DNA of 19,723 nucleotides, from NCBI GenBank assembly GCA_024275615.1, contig JAJRYU010000323.1:1-19723 (forward strand). Reading direction: 5' to 3'. The first letter of the stretch is position 1. The number at the start of each line of letters is the position of its first letter. The notes under the pieces are model-generated. The model saw only the letters and a list, made by a program, of their open reading frames with translations. It was not told where the DNA came from and did not search any database. The stretch comes from Planctomycetota bacterium. Lineage in GTDB: Bacteria > Planctomycetota > GCA-002687715 > DRQF01. Below, piece by piece: positions 1 through 7,605 of this stretch. Both the position numbers and the translations under genes were made by a program.

Positions 1-46
1 AGGCAAGGGTGGCTGAAGTGGCTGTAGATTGTGCTGCCGGTAATAA

Positions 47-715
47 TCATCCGTCGGAGGTCGTGTGGTCCCTGATGATGCGCCAGCCCTCAAGGAACTT
101 GCGGAAAACCAAAGTGAACCCGCCTTGTGGTTTGGTCTTAAGGCCGTCCAAGCGCCAGCGGCCAACCACCACGGCTTCGTTGTCGGCGGTGAGTACGATT
201 TCCAGGTCATCAAAAGTGAGTTGGCCCATTGTTTCTTTGCGGTAGTTGGCCTTGTATGAGTCAAGCGTGGCCTGCCATCCTCTGCGAATGCGGCCACCGC
301 TGGTGAAAACCAGTTCATCCGATTGCCAATAGCCCTCCATGAAACCTTCAATGTCGCCCTTGTTCCAGGCATAGGTTTGGCGGTGGAGGACCTGCCATAT
401 CCATCCCTTCTCCGAGGTAAACGAAAGGGCACAATTCTCAATCAACCACGGATTCGTGGCGAAGCCATATTCATCAAAGAGGTTTTCTGTCCTCGAAGGC
501 ACATCGTCAAACTTGCCAGTCTGAGGATTCGAAAAGAAAACTCCGGAGTCGTCGCCCGTTCGGGCTGGTCGGGATCGGGGAGTTAATGGGCGATTTTCCC
601 CATTGATCGCCAAATCTCGCCCGGATTTGTCAATTTGGGCTTCATGTGTGCCACAAGCGCTCAAAGCCGCGACAAACGCGAGGATTGTCCAGGGTTTCAG
701 GTTTGGGGAGATCAT
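47..715 (-). CDS. Predicted lipoprotein with SnoaL/DUF4440-like (NTF2-fold) C-terminal domain
   Basis: This is a 222-residue protein. Its N-terminus is a lipoprotein signal: a short hydrophobic stretch (ILAFVAALSA) runs into the lipobox LSAC, so the lipidated residue should be Cys21, followed by Gly. Residues of about 25-100 are low-similarity linker. Residues of about 104-222 look like a SnoaL-like/DUF4440 domain of the NTF2 fold: AWNKGDIEGFMEGYW near its start, then FTSGGRIRRGW, and a C-terminal strand pair ending FRKFLEGWRIIRDHTTS. The family includes small-molecule-binding and isomerase-like proteins, and no substrate can be inferred here. An AGGA lies 7 bases before the ATG (complement of 723-726), supporting this start. 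It is divergent from the protease gene, with 188 bases between the two chosen starts. The lipoprotein call is strong and the fold call good; the function is unknown. Confidence 0.85.
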   Translation of the reverse strand: MISPNLKPWTILAFVAALSACGTHEAQIDKSGRDLAINGENRPLTPRSRPARTGDDSGVFFSNPQTGKFDDVPSRTENLFDEYGFATNPWLIENCALSFTSEKGWIWQVLHRQTYAWNKGDIEGFMEGYWQSDELVFTSGGRIRRGWQATLDSYKANYRKETMGQLTFDDLEIVLTADNEAVVVGRWRLDGLKTKPQGGFTLVFRKFLEGWRIIRDHTTSDG

Positions 716-903
716 GGGTTTATCCTATCCCGATCTGCCGACAACGGTAGCCAGAAGCGTTCCTTGACCGCAACAGATGTCCCAGCAAAGCCTTGTGGCA
801 GAGTGGTGTGGCGCGGCGCCCAACATAGAAGAGGTTTTTTATTTCCGAAATGGGGCAGGCTCGGTGTAGCATGCGGTTCACGCGGATGGTCGGAGGCATA
901 TCT

Positions 904-2649
904 ATGCGCCTTGGTCGAACACGGTTTATACTTGGGGTCTTGGTGTTGGGGCTTTTCACCCTCAGCTCACAAGCCATAACTTTCGTCGACCATGACCGCT
1001 TCATTGTCGTTGAGCCGGATCGCCGACGGGGCGATACCGAACCAGAAAAACTCCAAGAGAGCCTGCGCAAGATTGTCGCAGGTATTGCAGCCGCCACGGT
1101 GCGAGTCGAGACCTTTGATGGCATGGGGTCCGGCACAATCATCGATATGCAAGGTCATATTGTCACCAGTGCTCATGTCGTGGAGGGCGGCCGGAAAGTC
1201 ACAGTCACCCTTGCCGACGGCCGGCGCTTCATTGCCAAGGTCCTTGGTATCAACTCCGCTGGTGACCTCGCACTCCTAGACATTGATGCTGACCATCTCA
1301 AACCAGCCGTCGTTGGCAACTCCGACACCCTGCACAAGCAACAGTGGGTGGTTGCCGCCGGACACCCGGTGAGCGCTTTTGACGACTTTCAACCGACGAT
1401 CTCTGTGGGCCTCATTAGCCGTGTCAACGCTATTATTCGCGCCGATCGCAAGAAGGTCTTTTACGGCACGATCGTCTCAGATACTCCTTTGTCGCCGGGT
1501 TCAAGTGGGGGTGGACTTTTTGATCTGAAAGGTCGCCTCGTGGCTATTAACGCCGCAGTCACGCAGTCCGAGATGGGGGCCTTTTCAGTCCGCATCAATG
1601 AATTCCTCAAAGACAAGAAACGTCTTCTGCGCGGCGAGCATTTTGATCGTTTGGCGTCACCGGTGACTTTGAGTCGTGCGGAACGTAATCGAACCAGCAG
1701 AACCAGAACTCAGTATTTCAGTGCCAATTTCGAATCTCTCCAGTCCTTGCTCGCCAAGCGGCAGGTTAGGTTACGTCATGCACGCAAACGCCTCACCGGA
1801 ATCATCGTTTCGGCCAGCGGTGATGTTCTCGTACCAGCTATGCCCTTCACTCATGATACGCCTGGAACTTTGATTTCTTTCGATTTTGATGGCCAGCGCA
1901 ACAAGGGCGAGGTGGCTCGGCTCATCGCCGTTGATCGAACAGTGGGAGTTGCCATGCTGAGACTCCCGGAGCGTGATGAGCCCTACGCGTTTTTTGATCT
2001 CAGCAAGGATGTGGTTGCTCGGCGTGGACAACTCGCAATTGCCCGCAAGCGTCGTTGGACGTTGACGGGGGGCATCGTTGGGGCCACGAAACGGATTCCG
2101 CCGTTGACGATGACGAACTTCGTCTATTTCCCCAATGTCACTCAAGTTGACTTGCGCCTCAAGCACTCGGATCGAGGGGCGGGCATTGTGAACGTAGACG
2201 GCGATCTCTTGGGCATGGTCATTCAACCGCGCTTGGAAGAAAACAATGATTCCGGCGCTCCCGATCCCTACGGCGCATTCTTGCTGCCTCTGGCACTCTT
2301 GCGCGAGAGCTATTGCGTTCTTGAACATGGACACGGCCGTGGGGCTCGTCCGGTTGGGTTTCTTGGAGTCGAACTGCAAGACATGACCGAGACGCAAAAG
2401 GTACGCTACAACATCAACCGCGGCGTCCGGGTCGCTGACGCCGTGCGTGGCTATCCAGCCTTTGCTGCCGGCATTCGCCGAGGCGATATCATCACTTCGA
2501 TTGGCGGGGTGAACGTGAACTCAAGGGGCACGGCTTCTTCTCGAATCGCTTCGCTTAAGAGCGGCGATGAAGTTGTGGTGGCGGTTAAACGTCGATCAGG
2601 AATGCGTTCGTTCCGCGTGGTTCTCATCGATAGAGCCGAACTACCCTAA
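904..2649 (+). CDS. Secreted HtrA/Deg-like serine protease with a second degenerate protease domain and a PDZ domain
   Basis: This 581-residue protein starts at the ATG at 904, which has GGAGG at 892-896 and gives a clean signal peptide (MRLGRTRFILGVLVLGLFTL). A longer reading from 850 puts 18 polar residues in front and is less likely. Residues of about 60-240 are a trypsin-like domain of the HtrA/Deg type with a complete triad: His91 (VTSAHVV), Asp121 (AGDLALL) and Ser201 (SPGSSGGGLF). Residues of about 288-442 repeat the same fold pattern, but the aligned positions are Met313, Val349 and Arg424, so this copy should be inactive. Residues of about 484-576 are a PDZ domain (GFLGVELQ, then AGIRRGDIITSIGG). 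The expected role is degradation or quality control of exported proteins in the periplasm, with the PDZ domain and perhaps the dead domain recognising substrate. A typical DegP has one protease and two PDZ domains, so this architecture is unusual. Confidence 0.9.
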   Translation: MRLGRTRFILGVLVLGLFTLSSQAITFVDHDRFIVVEPDRRRGDTEPEKLQESLRKIVAGIAAATVRVETFDGMGSGTIIDMQGHIVTSAHVVEGGRKVTVTLADGRRFIAKVLGINSAGDLALLDIDADHLKPAVVGNSDTLHKQQWVVAAGHPVSAFDDFQPTISVGLISRVNAIIRADRKKVFYGTIVSDTPLSPGSSGGGLFDLKGRLVAINAAVTQSEMGAFSVRINEFLKDKKRLLRGEHFDRLASPVTLSRAERNRTSRTRTQYFSANFESLQSLLAKRQVRLRHARKRLTGIIVSASGDVLVPAMPFTHDTPGTLISFDFDGQRNKGEVARLIAVDRTVGVAMLRLPERDEPYAFFDLSKDVVARRGQLAIARKRRWTLTGGIVGATKRIPPLTMTNFVYFPNVTQVDLRLKHSDRGAGIVNVDGDLLGMVIQPRLEENNDSGAPDPYGAFLLPLALLRESYCVLEHGHGRGARPVGFLGVELQDMTETQKVRYNINRGVRVADAVRGYPAFAAGIRRGDIITSIGGVNVNSRGTASSRIASLKSGDEVVVAVKRRSGMRSFRVVLIDRAELP

Positions 2650-2668
2650 TCATGAGATCGTCGTCTCG

Positions 2669-2691
2669 ATGTCCTGGATAGATCCGGACAT
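2669..2691 (+). terminator. Possible weak terminator after the protease gene
   Basis: ATGTCC at 2669-2674 pairs with GGACAT at 2686-2691. GGAT and ATCC inside the stem can extend it around one bulged T. The hairpin is followed by a short pyrimidine run (TTTCCTTC) rather than a true T-tract. It lies 20 bases after the protease stop codon, so a termination role is plausible but unproven. Confidence 0.35.
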
Positions 2692-2888
2692 TTCCTTCGC
2701 AAATTCGATCTCTTCTCCCTGTGCTCCGCCCCAAATCCCCGTCAGATAACGTCTTATGAATTTGGTCTTATTTGCATTTTGCCACGAATCCTTCTTTGAT
2801 CTCAGGGGTTAATGGGTGTGGCACAATGAAAAGCTGTGTCCATGGAATGCCGTAGACTGGGAACAGCCTAGTTCTGGAGACTTGATTG

Positions 2889-3704
2889 ATGAAGACCTAC
2901 ATCCCTTATGCCGTCGCCGCCGCGATCACCCTCGTCATGACGACGTTCTTGACGTATTTTGCCGCAGATGCTGGCCACGCCGATTCGGGCTACGACTTGA
3001 CCGAGGCTCAGATTTCTGTCGAAGACATCGAACGGGCAACGGAACAGGCTTTTGACGATTTTCAGGCCCAACGACTTCTTTCGGCTGACGCCGACCAGCT
3101 CATGGTCGTTCGGCCCCTTGAACGAGACTTGCGCGATCTCGGTGATCGCCAAAAGGAAATCAATAACCGTATTGACGCCATCTTGAATGGCGACCTGAAA
3201 GCCAAATTGGCTGATGGCGACGAGGACATTGAGATTCCTGGCGGCGACAAAATTGACGAGTTGGTGGCTCGTGCCATTGTCAAATTTCGTGACGATCAAG
3301 AACGAAACCGGGCGGAAGAAGCCAAGAAACGTCGCGAGGAAAGAGCGCTCAAGCGTCGCACAGAGACCCTCGATCGTTTCAAGACACGCTTAGGACTCGC
3401 CGATGGGCAAGTCCAAGAACTAAGCGCTCTCATGATCGAAATGGATGAGGCACGCAGTTTGGCCAGAGACCGCATGCGGGAAGCTCGATCTGCCGGCGGC
3501 AACTTCGACTTTCGGTCGATGGGCCAGGACTTCCGCAAACTTAGAGAACAGAGTGACCAAAAGCTGAACGGCATCCTCAATGCCAATCAACAGGCGTCTT
3601 ACGCTGAATACAAAAAAGAAGATCCTTTTGGTGCCTCGCTCAGCGGTTTCGGTGGCATGCGTCAAAGAGGCGGTGGAACTGGACGCGGACGAGGCAATCG
3701 CTAA
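2889..3704 (+). CDS. Membrane-anchored Spy/CpxP-like (LTxxQ-type) helical protein with Gly/Arg-rich tail
   Basis: The protein has 271 residues. The ATG at 2889 is preferred because GGAG at 2876-2879 sits 9 bases upstream; a TTG directly before it would add one residue. Residues of about 5-26 form a single hydrophobic segment (membrane anchor or uncleaved signal). Residues of about 38-105 and 125-200 are charged and strongly helical, probably coiled coil. Around residues 165-242, RLGLADGQVQEL followed by LNGILNANQQASY resembles the paired LTxxQ-like motifs of the Spy/CpxP/zinc-resistance family of periplasmic chaperones and metal-stress sensors. The C-terminus (about 253-271) is Gly/Arg-rich (RQRGGGTGRGRGNR). 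It is followed after 19 bases by another anchored protein, so the two are probably co-transcribed. The family call is tentative; the topology and helical character are clear. Confidence 0.72.
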   Translation: MKTYIPYAVAAAITLVMTTFLTYFAADAGHADSGYDLTEAQISVEDIERATEQAFDDFQAQRLLSADADQLMVVRPLERDLRDLGDRQKEINNRIDAILNGDLKAKLADGDEDIEIPGGDKIDELVARAIVKFRDDQERNRAEEAKKRREERALKRRTETLDRFKTRLGLADGQVQELSALMIEMDEARSLARDRMREARSAGGNFDFRSMGQDFRKLREQSDQKLNGILNANQQASYAEYKKEDPFGASLSGFGGMRQRGGGTGRGRGNR

Positions 3705-3723
3705 AGAAGGAGTGGGCTAGACA

Positions 3724-4794
3724 ATGAAACTGATTCCTTCAACGATCATCCTCATCGCGACTGTGGCTTCGGGTTACTTCTTGGGTACCAGTCTTGTTGA
3801 TGACGAAATCCTCGACCAGACCGAAGTCTCCAAGGCACCGGACAGTGCTGAAACTCAGCGTGTTGCCCGCAAGCATGCCCTAAGGCTCATTGAGCGCCGG
3901 GTTGCCGAATTCGAAGCGAGCCGCAATGTGTCCAAGGAAGAAAAGGATAAGAAGTTCTTCGCTTCTGTCGCTGATCTCAGCCAAACGATCAACGACATGA
4001 ATGAAATCATGGAGCGCACCGAAGGCGTCGTTGATGGCCTCAAAGATTCTCTCGGCGAAGATTTGAACCCCGGCGAGCGTGCTGTTGTCAGCCGCACGGC
4101 CCGCAGCCTTAGCGACAAACTTGTCTTGGGGCGCACTCTTATCTCTGCAACACAATCTTCAATACGGCGTGAAGGCCTCAGGCTGCTTGAACATGCCGCC
4201 ATGGCGGGAGAATCTGAAGCACTGCGCTTGATCATCCAAAGTTTGAATGACGGTGATGCCTCGTTTGCTAGAGAAGCCATGCGCCGCGCCAGGAATTTGG
4301 CTAAGAGTGCAGATCAGACAGTCCTGGACATGGTGAAAGAGTCGGGCCTGGAAGGTGATCTCGTCGCCATGCTGCCAAGCAAGAAAGGCGCGGACTTTCG
4401 AACTGTTCTTGACGCCTTGACGGCACTCAAGAGTCCCGCCGCCATCCAAGGTTGGCGACAAGTCTTCACTGCAGATAGTGGCGGGAATCGCAACCGCATG
4501 ACCGCTGCGCGGTCTCTCAAAGAGCTGGGGAGCCCCCAGGAATACCAACAAATATTGACCTCTTACGACGCTGATTTGGCGAGTGGCGAGGCTAATATTT
4601 CGCGCAATGCCGTGAACAATTTGCGGCGTTTGGGAGGAGAAGAGGCCAAGAAGACGCTTCAACGGGCTCTCGTTGCCGACCCTCAAGGCCCCAATGCCCG
4701 AAGCATCAAGAATGCCCTGAGGCGTATGGAGCGGAGTGCGAACCGCAGGAGACGCAGCGCTGCTGGTTCTGGGGCGCCAACGCGGCGGGGCTAA
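3724..4794 (+). CDS. Membrane-anchored HEAT-repeat-like protein of unknown function
   Basis: This is a 356-residue protein. AAGGAG at 3707-3712 precedes the ATG. Residues of about 5-22 are a hydrophobic anchor (PSTIILIATVASGYFLG). Residues of about 40-140 are charged and helical. From about 140 to 335 the sequence shows repeated pairs of amphipathic helices of the HEAT/armadillo type, for example REGLRLLEHAAMAGESEALR, then RMTAARSLKELGSPQEYQ, then NAVNNLRRLGGEEAKKTL. Such repeats usually form scaffolds for protein contacts. The last 20 residues are very basic (RRRR, then APTRRG), echoing the basic tail of the preceding gene product. The short spacing to that gene and the shared layout (anchor, helices, basic tail) suggest that the two proteins work together. 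I do not recognise a named family. Confidence 0.72.
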   Translation: MKLIPSTIILIATVASGYFLGTSLVDDEILDQTEVSKAPDSAETQRVARKHALRLIERRVAEFEASRNVSKEEKDKKFFASVADLSQTINDMNEIMERTEGVVDGLKDSLGEDLNPGERAVVSRTARSLSDKLVLGRTLISATQSSIRREGLRLLEHAAMAGESEALRLIIQSLNDGDASFAREAMRRARNLAKSADQTVLDMVKESGLEGDLVAMLPSKKGADFRTVLDALTALKSPAAIQGWRQVFTADSGGNRNRMTAARSLKELGSPQEYQQILTSYDADLASGEANISRNAVNNLRRLGGEEAKKTLQRALVADPQGPNARSIKNALRRMERSANRRRRSAAGSGAPTRRG

Positions 4795-4868
4795 GTCTTA
4801 CCCCAGCCTTCCACCTCAAATGCGGCCATGTTAGCTTGTCTCCGACCATACATTCGGAGCAAGCATTG

Positions 4869-7529
4869 ATGAAATCCGCCCAGGAAATCCGCCAGACGTT
4901 CCTCGATTACTTTGCCAGCAAGGACCACAAAGTGGTGCCTTCTGCCCCTGTCGTGCCAATGAACGATCCCACTTTGCTTTTCATCAACGCCGGCATGAAT
5001 CAGTTCAAGGATGTCTTCTTGGGGACAGGCAGCCGGGACTACAGTCGGGCGTGCGATACTCAAAAATGTGTGCGTGTATCAGGCAAACACAACGACTTGG
5101 AAGAGGTGGGTGTCGACACCTACCATCACACCTATTTCGAGATGCTTGGCAACTGGTCCTTTGGTGACTACTTCAAAAAGGACGCCATCACTTGGGCCTG
5201 GGACCTTCTGGTCAACGTCTATGGACTTGATCCCAATCGCCTCTATGCCACTGTTTTTGGCGGTGACGAAGAGGACGGGCTCGAAGTCGATCGCGAATCC
5301 GAAGAACTTTGGGCCGAATTCACCGACATCCCCAAGGATCGGATTCTCCGGTTTGGCAAGAAGGACAATTTCTGGGAGATGGGAGATACCGGTCCCTGTG
5401 GTCCGTGTACAGAAATACACTACGACCGTGGTCCTGGAGCTGGTGATATCCCAGATCCGAACAATCCAGGCGCTGCAGTCAACGGCGACTTTCCTCGAGT
5501 CATCGAGATCTGGAATCTTGTCTTCATTCAATACAATCGCAACAAGGATGGTAGCCTGGAGCCCTTGCCCGCAAGACACGTGGACACGGGAATGGGATTC
5601 GAACGTCTCGTTGCGGTCTTGCAGGAAAAGAACTCGAATTACGAGACCGACTTATTCGCTCCCATTTTTGCGGCCATCAAAGAACACACTGGTGTTGAGC
5701 ATGGCAGCACGGAGAGTCCCAAGGACATCGCTTGCCGCGTCATTGCTGATCACATCCGTACTCTGTGCATAGCCTTTGCCGATGGGGCGCTGCCAGGCAA
5801 TGAAGGGCGTGGTTACGTCCTGCGTCGGATTCTCAGACGGGCTGCCCGTTTTGGAAGGCAGAATCTGGAACAGGCAAAGCCATTTATTTATCGGCTTGTT
5901 CCCAGCGTTTGCAAAGCCCTCGGTGACGTCTTTTCCGAGATTGCGGAGCGGCAAGATCACATCGCTTTGTTGATCGAATCTGAAGAAGTCGCGTTCGCAA
6001 AGACTCTGGACCGCGGTCTTGCCCTCTTCAGTGATCTCAGTGCCAAGGTAAAGGGCAAGAATCAGTCAGAGATTCCCGGTGAAGAAGCATTCGATCTCTA
6101 TGCGACCTTCGGGTTCCCAAGAGACCTAGTCGAACTCATGGCCAGAGAAGATGGCCTCACCGTCGCCTCTTTGGGTTGGGACAAAGCTCAAGAAGAGCAC
6201 CGGATGGCCTCCAAGGCCAGTGGCAGTTTCGGACAGCGTTTTGATTTGCGACTGATCGAAGGCATGCCAGCGACCAAGTCGTCATTCTATCGTGAAGGAC
6301 AGTGTGGCAGCGGCAACGGTGTTTCGCTCCGCACTCAACCGCTCAAACTCATCAACGACCGATTTTTGATTCTTGCTGAAACCCCGTTCTATTCCGAGTC
6401 TGGCGGGCAAGTCGGGGATGCCGGCAGAGTTTCAGGCGATGGTTTTTGTTTTGAGGTTGAGTCGACGCAAAAGGAAGGATCCCTTGTTATTCACGAGGGG
6501 AGTCTGAGCGAAGGGAGCGCCGATGAGCTCCCCGTTGAGGTCATAGCGGAAGTCGATGTTCCTCGTCGCATGGCGATCATGCGCAATCACACGGCGACAC
6601 ATTTGCTTCATTGGGCACTCAAAGAAGTCTTGGGTGATCATGCCACCCAGCAAGGGTCCCTCGTTGGCCCTGACAAACTTCGTTTTGATCTCACTCATCC
6701 AGTGGCGATATCTGCGCCAGAAGTCGCTCGAATTGAATCTCTGGTGAATGAGAAGATCATGGCCAATAAGAACCTGGTCACCACCTTAGAGGACTTAGGT
6801 GCGGCCAAAGATCGTGGTGTGACCGCACTTTTTGGTGAGAAATACGAAGAAGACGTGAGAGTCGTCGACATTGGCGGATACTCCACAGAGCTTTGTGGTG
6901 GCATTCATGTCGATGCGACGGGAGACATCGGGCCATTCCTCATTGTTTCAGAAGGGGCTGTGCAAGCCGGTGTCCGTCGGATCGAAGCCTTGACCGGTTC
7001 GGTTGCTATTGAACGCCTGCAACACGAACGTCAACTCTTGAGCCAATCAGCGGCGGCGCTCAAGACTAAACCCGATGACTTGCTCCCGCGGCTTGTGGCC
7101 CTACAGCAGCAGATCAAGGACCTGCGCAAGAGCGGCGGCCAAAAGTCTGCCGCTGATGCTGGCGCGCTCGCCAAGACCTTGCTTGCGGAAGCCACAGATT
7201 TTGGAGGTGTCAAAGTGATTGTCACCAAGGTCGATGGGGCGGCAAAAGAATTGGCCGCTATTGCCGACGCTATTCGCAACAACCACGGTTCTGCGGCTGG
7301 GCTGTTGTTGAATGTGGTCGGTGACAAAGTACCCCTTGTGGCCTTCGCTTCGAAGGACATTGCTGGCAAACAGGTCCATGCCGGCAAGTTGGCGAAGGAG
7401 ATCGCGAGTGTCTTAGGTGGTGGTGGTGGAGGGCGTCCTGACTTCGCCCAGGCCGGTGGCAAAAATCCGGACCAAGTTGAGGCCGCTTTGGCCGCCGCAC
7501 GCGCACACTTAGAGACCGCTTTGACTTAA
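4869..7529 (+). CDS. alaS: Alanine--tRNA ligase
   Basis: The 886-residue enzyme is close to the usual bacterial AlaRS length. It charges tRNA-Ala with alanine in the cytoplasm and hydrolyses mischarged Ser- and Gly-tRNA. The N-terminal class II catalytic domain is clear: IRQTFLDYFASKDHKVV, NDPTLLFINAGMNQFKD, HHTYFEMLGNWSFGDYFK. The editing domain has the zinc site His574 and His578 (HTATH) and Cys676 and His680 (CGGIH), with the same 102-residue spacing as in the E. coli enzyme. The C-terminal DHHA1-like domain ends with a Gly-rich run before RPDFAQAGG. The ATG at 4869 has GGAG at 4856-4859 nine bases upstream and places MKSAQEIRQTF at the usual N-terminus. An in-frame TTG at 4836 would add 11 unlikely residues. 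The gene lies 74 bases after the HEAT-like gene and could share its transcript. Confidence 0.98.
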   Translation: MKSAQEIRQTFLDYFASKDHKVVPSAPVVPMNDPTLLFINAGMNQFKDVFLGTGSRDYSRACDTQKCVRVSGKHNDLEEVGVDTYHHTYFEMLGNWSFGDYFKKDAITWAWDLLVNVYGLDPNRLYATVFGGDEEDGLEVDRESEELWAEFTDIPKDRILRFGKKDNFWEMGDTGPCGPCTEIHYDRGPGAGDIPDPNNPGAAVNGDFPRVIEIWNLVFIQYNRNKDGSLEPLPARHVDTGMGFERLVAVLQEKNSNYETDLFAPIFAAIKEHTGVEHGSTESPKDIACRVIADHIRTLCIAFADGALPGNEGRGYVLRRILRRAARFGRQNLEQAKPFIYRLVPSVCKALGDVFSEIAERQDHIALLIESEEVAFAKTLDRGLALFSDLSAKVKGKNQSEIPGEEAFDLYATFGFPRDLVELMAREDGLTVASLGWDKAQEEHRMASKASGSFGQRFDLRLIEGMPATKSSFYREGQCGSGNGVSLRTQPLKLINDRFLILAETPFYSESGGQVGDAGRVSGDGFCFEVESTQKEGSLVIHEGSLSEGSADELPVEVIAEVDVPRRMAIMRNHTATHLLHWALKEVLGDHATQQGSLVGPDKLRFDLTHPVAISAPEVARIESLVNEKIMANKNLVTTLEDLGAAKDRGVTALFGEKYEEDVRVVDIGGYSTELCGGIHVDATGDIGPFLIVSEGAVQAGVRRIEALTGSVAIERLQHERQLLSQSAAALKTKPDDLLPRLVALQQQIKDLRKSGGQKSAADAGALAKTLLAEATDFGGVKVIVTKVDGAAKELAAIADAIRNNHGSAAGLLLNVVGDKVPLVAFASKDIAGKQVHAGKLAKEIASVLGGGGGGRPDFAQAGGKNPDQVEAALAAARAHLETALT

Positions 7530-7533
7530 AAAT

Positions 7534-7577
7534 GCCGGACGGGAGCGCCAAACGTCGGTTCGGCTTCTTGGCTTTTT
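7534..7577 (+). terminator. Possible terminator between convergent alaS and ettA
   Basis: GCCGGAC at 7534-7540 pairs with GTTCGGC at 7558-7564 (7 bp including one G-U). An alternative stem pairs GCCAA at 7547-7551 with TTGGC at 7568-7572, immediately followed by TTTTTCTTT. The second stem plus T-run is the more terminator-like for alaS transcription. It sits in the 76-base gap between convergent genes. Confidence 0.4.
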
Positions 7578-7605
7578 CTTTGTCGTGCCGTCAACTCGAT
7601 CGGCT

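Noticed and set aside
720..1142. Minus-strand reading frame over the protease 5' end
   Set aside because: It overlaps the protease signal peptide and start, is rich in Arg/Ser as shadow frames are, and shows no family.
2819..2835. Sigma-54 promoter (TGGCAC, then GC) before the Spy-like gene
   Set aside because: The GG-to-GC spacing is one base too long and the -12 element lacks TTGC.
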